From assembly GCA_002469895.1 (NCBI GenBank), contig DKOA01000031.1, forward strand, positions 1 to 8,107: a stretch of DNA of 8,107 bases. Direction: 5' to 3'. This DNA comes from Opitutia bacterium UBA7374 (GTDB lineage: Bacteria; Verrucomicrobiota; Verrucomicrobiia; Opitutales; Coraliomargaritaceae). The notes under the pieces were generated by a model. The model worked only from the letters and a program-made list of their open reading frames with translations. It was not told where the DNA came from and searched no databases. The first letter of the stretch is position 1. Each line of letters begins with the position of its first letter. This document shows positions 6,495 to 8,107 of this stretch, in pieces. Made by a program: the position numbers and the translations under genes.

Positions 6495-6703
6495 GTGACC
6501 GTTGTTTAGTTATGCTATCCTCAAGATGAATTTCCCCGATTCACATTCGATCGTTTCAGGGAAAAAAGGGTGCCTTCCACAATCAACCATTGGGGGCATG
6601 CAAATGGGGATATTTGTTCCCGGGATGACTTATAGTACTTTCCTTATGTGAGTGTCTGTGCTTTATTTATTGACTGACATTATGGCGGTTACACCTTCAC
6701 CAA
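6495..6703 (+). other. Non-coding stretch before the glycosidase, with inverted repeats
   Basis: This 209 bp gap holds no convincing gene. TTTCCCCGAT (6531-6540) can pair with ATCG (6550-6553) and GGGAAA (6559-6564), leaving a five-base bulge. CCATT (6587-6591) and AATGG (6603-6607) flank the palindrome GCATGC. These could be operators or mRNA structures for the glycosidase gene. For promoters, I see only isolated -10-like (TATAGT near 6632) and -35-like (TTGACT near 6672) boxes with no partner at the right spacing. Confidence 0.35.
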
Positions 6704-8104
6704 ATGTCATTTAAGAAAAACTTCATGTGGGGCGCAGCAACTGCATCCTATCAAATAGAAGGGGCAGCCTATGAGGATGGGAAAGGCGAGAATATATGGG
6801 ATGTATTCTGTCGAGAAGAGGGACGCATTGCCGATGGTTCTTCAGGTGACATTGCCTGCGACCATTATCATCGCTATCCGGAAGATGTCGCGATCATGTC
6901 GGAGATTGGTCTTAGAGCGTACCGTTTTTCAACAAGTTGGGGCCGAATTATGCCTGATGGAGTGGGAGCAATTAATACCAAAGGGCTGGATTTTTACAGT
7001 CAGCTGGTGGACGAGTTACTGGACAAGGGAGTCACTCCGTACATAACGCTTTTTCATTGGGATCTTCCGCAAGCATTACACCTCAAAGGCGGTTGGATGA
7101 ATCCGGATATACAGAATTGGTTCGCCGAATATGCAGCGGTCGTCAGTGAAAAGTTGGGGGATCGGGTCAAGCATTGGTTTACCCAAAATGAACCACAGGT
7201 ATTCATCGGTCATGGCTATTGCACCGGTGCCAAGGCGCCCGGTTTGCGTTACGGGCTGTCGGATGTATTGCAGGCAATTCATCATTCATTGCTGGCTCAT
7301 GGTCGATCTGTGCAAGCTATTCGGGCGGGTTGTCCGGACGGATTGGTTGGTGCGGCACCGACGGGCACGGTGGCATTTCCTGAAAATGAGACGGAAGCGG
7401 ACATCGCAGCGGCCCGTAAAGCTACGTTTTATGTCCCTGGTCGGGGTCCTAATAATCCTGGCGGGACGAACAGCTGGAGTGTCAGTCAGGAACCCACTTG
7501 GAATATTAGTTGGTATACCGATCCTTTATTCCTCGGGAACTACCCCGAGCAGGGACTTATGGCTTTTGGTTCGGATGTGCCCAAGTACACCGAAGAAGAC
7601 ATGCAACTAATCCATCAACCGTTGGATTTTTGCGGTATAAACCTGTACAGTGGTTGGCAAGTGCGTGCCGCTGATAATGCATTCGGTTGGGAGGAGGTGC
7701 CCATGCCGCAGGGATCTCCACTGACTGCTTTCAAATGGCCAGTGACACCGGAAATACTCTACTGGGGGCCACGCTTTTTTAGCGAGCGCTATGGGAAACC
7801 CATTTATATTACAGAAAATGGAATGTCTTCCAATGACTGGGTGGATGCCGAGGGTAGAATAGGTGATTATGCACGCATCGACTTTGTTCGTGCCTATCTG
7901 CGTCAGTATAAAAGGGCCGCTGAAGAAGGTTATCCGCTCGACGGTTACTTTCTCTGGTCGCTTTTGGATAACTTTGAATGGCCGGAGGGATATCGTGAAC
8001 GCTTTGGAATTGTTCACGTCGATTATACAACGCAAAAAAGAACGCTTAAAGAGTCGGCCAAGTGGTATGGAGAGATTTGCCAATCAAACGGAGAATCGCT
8101 TTAA
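6704..8104 (+). CDS. Glycoside hydrolase family 1 beta-glycosidase (probably beta-glucosidase)
   Basis: This complete 466-residue retaining glycosidase has a TIM barrel over its whole length and no signal peptide, so it is probably cytosolic. It begins with the family signature FMWGAATASYQIEGA, where Gln17 and Glu19 lie; Gln17 binds sugar. FHWDLP holds His118, and FTQNEP holds Asn162 and the acid/base Glu163. The nucleophile is Glu371 in YITENG, and WSLLDNFEWPEGYRERFG near the end completes the -1 subsite. The Glu-Trp/Glu-Gly-Tyr pattern there fits free glucosides, galactosides or fucosides rather than 6-phospho-sugars, which use a Ser/Lys/Tyr set. Most GH1 enzymes have 440-450 residues; the excess is an insertion at about residues 243-266, rich in Gly, Pro and Asn. 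The ATG at 6704 lies six residues before the first conserved block. No Shine-Dalgarno sequence is visible, and no transporter or regulator for the sugar is in the window. Confidence 0.95.
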   Translation: MSFKKNFMWGAATASYQIEGAAYEDGKGENIWDVFCREEGRIADGSSGDIACDHYHRYPEDVAIMSEIGLRAYRFSTSWGRIMPDGVGAINTKGLDFYSQLVDELLDKGVTPYITLFHWDLPQALHLKGGWMNPDIQNWFAEYAAVVSEKLGDRVKHWFTQNEPQVFIGHGYCTGAKAPGLRYGLSDVLQAIHHSLLAHGRSVQAIRAGCPDGLVGAAPTGTVAFPENETEADIAAARKATFYVPGRGPNNPGGTNSWSVSQEPTWNISWYTDPLFLGNYPEQGLMAFGSDVPKYTEEDMQLIHQPLDFCGINLYSGWQVRAADNAFGWEEVPMPQGSPLTAFKWPVTPEILYWGPRFFSERYGKPIYITENGMSSNDWVDAEGRIGDYARIDFVRAYLRQYKRAAEEGYPLDGYFLWSLLDNFEWPEGYRERFGIVHVDYTTQKRTLKESAKWYGEICQSNGESL

Positions 8105-8107
8105 CGC

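Noticed and set aside
6526..6651. A 41-residue frame (starting MNFPDSHSIV) in the gap before the glycosidase gene
   Set aside because: It has no ribosome site, no signal peptide or membrane span and no recognisable pattern, and it lies across the inverted repeats. It looks like a chance frame.
7076..8083. Long minus-strand frames opposite the glycosidase gene
   Set aside because: They are antisense to a complete GH1 gene with all catalytic motifs and show no family features of their own.

Overview
This 8.1 kb window reads as ordinary bacterial chromosome: seven protein genes, one likely small membrane protein and one tRNA. The likely source is an Opitutae-like member of the Verrucomicrobiota. 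That is an inference from the style of the AroE, prepilin peptidase and LolA-like proteins and from the near absence of Shine-Dalgarno sequences; nothing in the window proves it.

Left part (1-2573, minus strand). A LysR-type regulator is followed 32 bp downstream by an exported zinc peptidase of family M16 (HxxEH motif visible), which runs off the left edge. The two genes probably form one transcription unit, although a short perfect hairpin sits between them. An 80 bp AT-rich gap separates the regulator from the divergent gene to its right.

Middle part (2574-5389, plus strand). A YggS/PLPBP pyridoxal-phosphate homeostasis protein comes first. After a 109 bp gap with a plausible promoter come shikimate dehydrogenase (aroE) and a type IV prepilin peptidase (pilD/gspO). 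The last two overlap by four bases (ATGA) and are probably translationally coupled. A complete type II tRNA-Tyr(GTA) with encoded CCA follows, behind its own promoter-like sequence.

Right part (5390-8107, plus strand). This part is locally more AT-rich at its start. It holds an exported protein that looks LolA/LolB-like, a 44-codon reading frame for a basic single-span membrane peptide 12 bp behind it, a 209 bp non-coding stretch with inverted repeats, and a complete family 1 beta-glycosidase with both catalytic glutamates.

I see no CRISPR array, insertion sequence, phage gene or defence cassette. The points most worth a second look are the altered cysteine motif of the prepilin peptidase, the Gly/Pro/Asn-rich insertion in the glycosidase, and the pair formed by the LolA-like protein and the small membrane peptide.
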